Below, in pieces: positions 61,511 through 64,000 of a stretch of 64,000 bases of DNA. Where the stretch lies: the NCBI RefSeq assembly GCF_022213065.1, contig NZ_JAKLJA010000017.1, positions 1-64,000 of the forward strand, written 5' to 3'. Position numbers and translations under genes: made by a program. The DNA comes from Paraburkholderia tagetis (GTDB lineage: Bacteria; Pseudomonadota; Gammaproteobacteria; Burkholderiales; Burkholderiaceae). Position 1 is the first letter of the stretch. The number at the start of each line of letters is the position of its first letter. Under the pieces are notes generated by a model. That model ran no database searches. It had not been told where the DNA came from and was given only the letters and a program-made list of their open reading frames with translations.

Positions 61511-62695
61511 TCACGCGCAGGACGTCGGCCCGGCCACTGCCGTGCGGCGGCGCGCGCGCCGGTCGAGCTGCGCCGAGATCAACGTGAGCCCCAGCGCCGC
61601 GAACGCCATGAGGATGCCCACCCAGGGCAGCGCGGTAAGCGGCGCGCCCGCGCTGATCGCCGCGCCGCCGAGCCACGCGCCGCCCGCGTTGCCGAGATTG
61701 AAGGCGCCCTGGTTGAGCGTGGAAGCGAGGTTCGGCGCATCGCTTGCGCGATTCACGATGAGCATTTGCAGCGGCGGCACGATGGCGAAGGCGAGCACGC
61801 CCCACACGAAGATGGTCGCGACCGCGGCGAGCGCATCGTGCATGGTGAACGCGAACACGGCGAGCACCACGCCAATCATCGCAATCAACGAGAGCAGCGA
61901 GCGCATGAGCTTCCAGTCGGCGAGCCGGCCGCCGAGCGTGCTGCCCACCGTGAGGCCGAGGCCGAACACGAGCAGCACGAAGGTGACGTCGTGCGGCGAG
62001 AAGCCTGTGATGTCTTCGAGGATCGGCGTGATGTAGGTGAACACCGAGAAGAGGCTGGCCGAGGCCAGCACGCTCATGCCGAGCACCATCAGCACCTGCG
62101 GGTTCCTGAGCACGCTGAATTCGTGCACGAGGCTCGCTTTGGGCATCTCGATATGCTTCGGCAAGCAGACTTGCAGCGCCGCCGCCGCGAGCACCCCGAT
62201 GCCAGTCACGGCCCAGAAGGTCGTGCGCCAGCCCGCGAGCTGGCCGAGCGCCGTGCCGAGCGGCACGCCCAGAACGTTTGCAAGCGTGAGGCCGGTGAAC
62301 ATGAGCGCGATGGCCTGGGCGCGCCGGTTGGGCGCAACGAGCCCCGCGGCCACCACCGAGCCGATGCCGAAGAACGCGCCGTGGCAGAACGCGGTGACGA
62401 TGCGCGCGGCCATCAGGATCGCGTAGTTGGGCGCGAGCGCGCACAGCAGATTGCCGACGATGAAGATGCCGATCAGGCGCATGAGCGCCGCCTTGCGCGG
62501 CACGTTCGCGATGGCGATGGCGACGATGGGCGCGCCGATCGTCACGCCCAGCGCATAGGCCGAGACGAGCATGCCCGCAGCCGGAATCGACACGCTCAGG
62601 TCGCGCGCGACATCGGGCAAGAGCCCCATGATGACGAACTCGGTGGTACCGATACCAAACGCGGCGACGGCGAGGGCAAGAAGGGGCAAAGGCAT
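61511..62695 (-). CDS. MFS transporter, sugar/drug efflux type (AraJ/YdeA-like)
   Basis: 394 aa from ATG 62695. DHA1 signatures: AVAAFGIGTTEFVIMGLLPD, SAYALGVTIGAPIVAI, VAPNRRAQAIALMFTGLTLA and NQGAFNLGNAGGAWLGG. Members export arabinose, chloramphenicol or other small molecules. The longer frame to 62809 is Arg/Pro-rich and not coding. Confidence 0.9.
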   Translation of the reverse strand: MPLPLLALAVAAFGIGTTEFVIMGLLPDVARDLSVSIPAAGMLVSAYALGVTIGAPIVAIAIANVPRKAALMRLIGIFIVGNLLCALAPNYAILMAARIVTAFCHGAFFGIGSVVAAGLVAPNRRAQAIALMFTGLTLANVLGVPLGTALGQLAGWRTTFWAVTGIGVLAAAALQVCLPKHIEMPKASLVHEFSVLRNPQVLMVLGMSVLASASLFSVFTYITPILEDITGFSPHDVTFVLLVFGLGLTVGSTLGGRLADWKLMRSLLSLIAMIGVVLAVFAFTMHDALAAVATIFVWGVLAFAIVPPLQMLIVNRASDAPNLASTLNQGAFNLGNAGGAWLGGAAISAGAPLTALPWVGILMAFAALGLTLISAQLDRRARRRTAVAGPTSCA

Positions 62696-63093
62696 GGGCG
62701 TGCGGGGGCGTGGGGTGCGGCGTTTGGGGGTGCGTTTGAGGGGCGTGTCTGGTTGGCGGCGCGGCGTCCGGGATCGAATCGCGGCGGGCTGCGCCCACAC
62801 GCGCGCCAACCAAAATCAAGCGGGGATTGTACTGAAATGCGCCGCGCCGCATACGGCACGCTTTTCTTGCGTTCTTCTTACGCAACAGTGCCCTCGTGCG
62901 GGCGGCCTTGACGATTTCTTCAGCTTGCGTCCATGGTGCGGCCTGCTGTCGGGCAGCACCATGGGCCTACGATCCAGTGCGCGTTGCCCAGCGCGATGTC
63001 CGCTCTTCAGCCTGCGGGCAAGACAGCTGGCTTCGTCCGCGCCGCGCATGGCGGGTGGGGTGCATGCGCTGCTTTTCCTCCCGGAGCGATGAT
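62696..63093. other. intergenic region before the 86-aa secreted protein
   Basis: 398 bp. A perfect 9-bp inverted repeat (ccatggtgc 62931-62939, gcaccatgg 62956-62964) could be an operator or a leader hairpin. A GGAG ribosome site lies 10 nt before the next ATG. No gene seen. Confidence 0.5.
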
Positions 63094-63354
63094 ATGAGCA
63101 CGCTGAACACAGTACGCATCGCGGTGGCCTGCTCGGCCGCCTTCTTCGCAGGACTCGCACTTGCCGATACGTCGTCCGATCCGTCACAGGGCACGCCGTC
63201 GGCTTCGCAGGACGTGGGCGGCACGCCCATGAGCAATAGCGCCGCGGGGGCGCCGCTAAGGATGTCCCATGCGCAGGTGTATCAAGATCTGGAACGCTCG
63301 ATCAAGTCCGGTGAGCGCGACCGTCTGAACAACGATCTGTATCACGGCAACTGA
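63094..63354 (+). CDS. small exported DUF4148-like protein
   Basis: 86 aa. Signal peptide TVRIAVACSAAFFAGLALA, then a Ser/Gly/Pro-rich stretch, then a C-terminal helix (MSHAQVYQDLERSIKSGERD) and NNDLYHGN. The hydrophobic start plus a Q-V-Y-x-D-L helix resembles the DUF4148 proteins abundant in Burkholderia, whose role is unknown. Weak similarity only. Confidence 0.65.
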   Translation: MSTLNTVRIAVACSAAFFAGLALADTSSDPSQGTPSASQDVGGTPMSNSAAGAPLRMSHAQVYQDLERSIKSGERDRLNNDLYHGN

Positions 63355-63409
63355 GGCACGAACGGAGACCTCGAACACAATCGTGGCCGGGCCGGCCGCC
63401 GGCGACGCA

Positions 63410-63432
63410 AAGGGCGCTCATGAGGCGCCCTT
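63410..63432 (+). terminator. hairpin after the 86-aa gene
   Basis: aagggcgc / gcgccctt with 7-nt loop, about 55 bp past the stop. No T run; a run of 11 G follows at 63442-63452. Confidence 0.5.
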
Positions 63433-63441
63433 CGTGTGTCC

Positions 63442-63452
63442 GGGGGGGGGGG
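63442..63452. repeat. run of 11 G
   Basis: Homopolymer in the gap between the 86-aa gene and the convergent TPR gene; prone to slippage or sequencing error. Confidence 0.9.
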
Positions 63453-63487
63453 CGCTCGAGGGGCACGCGCAAGCATCTTTGCATACA

Positions 63488-64000
63488 TCAGTGCGTCGGC
63501 CCGTCGCCGATATGCTGTTCGATGCGCCGCATGCGTCCGCTCGCGCGATACGGCTGGAACCAGGGATTCATGCGCAGTTCGCACAGGCGCGAGCTACGTT
63601 CGGCGAGGGCCGCGTCCAGCCACTGGAACATCTCATTGGGCTGCGCGAGCCGCGCATAGGCCTCGGCAATCAGCAAGGGCGAGGTGTACTGCCGGCGCCG
63701 ACGCGCCAGCAGGTCGTCCAGATACCAGTGCAGCACCGCGTCGTAGCCGCCCGTTTCCCAATGCATGCGGATCGCCGCCGAGCGCGCGTGCAGATTGCAG
63801 CGTTCGAGCGCTTCCGAGGTTGCGTCCACGGCCTGCGCAAAGAGCTTCTTCACTTCGAACGCCGTCGCCAGCACCTGGTACACGAGCGGCGAATGCTCCA
63901 TGTGACCCGGCGAGAGATATTCGCAGACGACTTGCGCGTGCTGACCCGCAAGGATCATCCCAAAGGCGCGCGAGCCCAGGAACGCGTGCGGATCGATTTT
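63488..64000 (-). CDS. C-terminal part of a TPR-containing protein (5' end outside window)
   Basis: At least 170 aa; the frame is open to the window edge. Helical repeats: SPLVYQVLATAFEVKKLFAQ, LLIAEAYARLAQPNEMFQWL, and an end DAALAERSSRLCELRMNPWF followed by RMRRIEQHIG. This ending is typical of proteins with an N-terminal winged-helix (CadC-like) domain or adenylate-cyclase domain plus TPRs, but that part is missing. Function unknown. Confidence 0.75.
   Translation of the reverse strand, partial: KIDPHAFLGSRAFGMILAGQHAQVVCEYLSPGHMEHSPLVYQVLATAFEVKKLFAQAVDATSEALERCNLHARSAAIRMHWETGGYDAVLHWYLDDLLARRRRQYTSPLLIAEAYARLAQPNEMFQWLDAALAERSSRLCELRMNPWFQPYRASGRMRRIEQHIGDGPTH

Overview
High-GC, gene-dense DNA from a beta-proteobacterium, most likely Burkholderiaceae (Paraburkholderia, Caballeronia or Burkholderia). 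The codon use, the kynB-kynU-kynA cluster with a divergent Lrp-type regulator, the hmgA-fahA pair and the amiC/tsaE/queG/ogt/xerD/ybaK/plsY housekeeping order all fit that group. I saw no rRNA, tRNA, insertion sequence or CRISPR array.

0-22.7 kb is an envelope and secretion island. A type I secretion system (ABC exporter, HlyD-type adaptor, TolC-type channel) runs leftward. Divergent from it is a polysaccharide export and assembly operon: a glycosyltransferase, Wzm and Wzt ABC exporter subunits, a DUF4214-methyltransferase, a GT4 enzyme and an 814-aa double glycosyltransferase. Further right are an exported FecR-domain protein, a CHASE2-adenylate cyclase and a TPR/outer-membrane barrel protein, read leftward. 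Divergent from these are a CRP-type regulator, a glycosyltransferase and a GDP-mannose-forming ManC. Two perfect CRP palindromes (TGTGA-N6-TCACA) lie in the two divergent promoter regions, with identical spacing to rightward -10 hexamers. The island therefore carries its own predicted signal source (cyclase), receptor (CRP homologue) and binding sites.

22.7-44.9 kb is mostly core metabolism: tryptophan degradation through kynurenine, MsrA, a DUF72 protein, cyclopropane fatty acid synthase, PdxH, TcdA, a thioredoxin-TPR co-chaperone, a pirin, an EamA exporter, AmiC and TsaE, QueG, Ogt, XerD, YbaK, PlsY and a chemoreceptor.

45-51.7 kb is a Fap-like secretion or fibre locus behind a 0.7-kb AT-richer leader. 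It has two tandem 410-aa Gly/Ala-rich secreted paralogues, two small exported proteins with internal double-glycine motifs, a stand-alone signal-peptide-bearing C39 peptidase and, convergent, a coiled-coil/beta-barrel outer membrane protein resembling FapF. This is the best candidate for an under-described system.

52-64 kb holds an SRPBCC protein behind a broken ArsR gene, YajQ, MurB, a degenerate EAL protein, hmgA-fahA (fahA begins with 13 copies of a 9-bp repeat), an Abi-like HEPN protein next to a predicted small RNA with its own promoter and UUCG terminator, two MFS transporters, a small secreted protein, and the 3' part of a TPR protein cut by the window edge.
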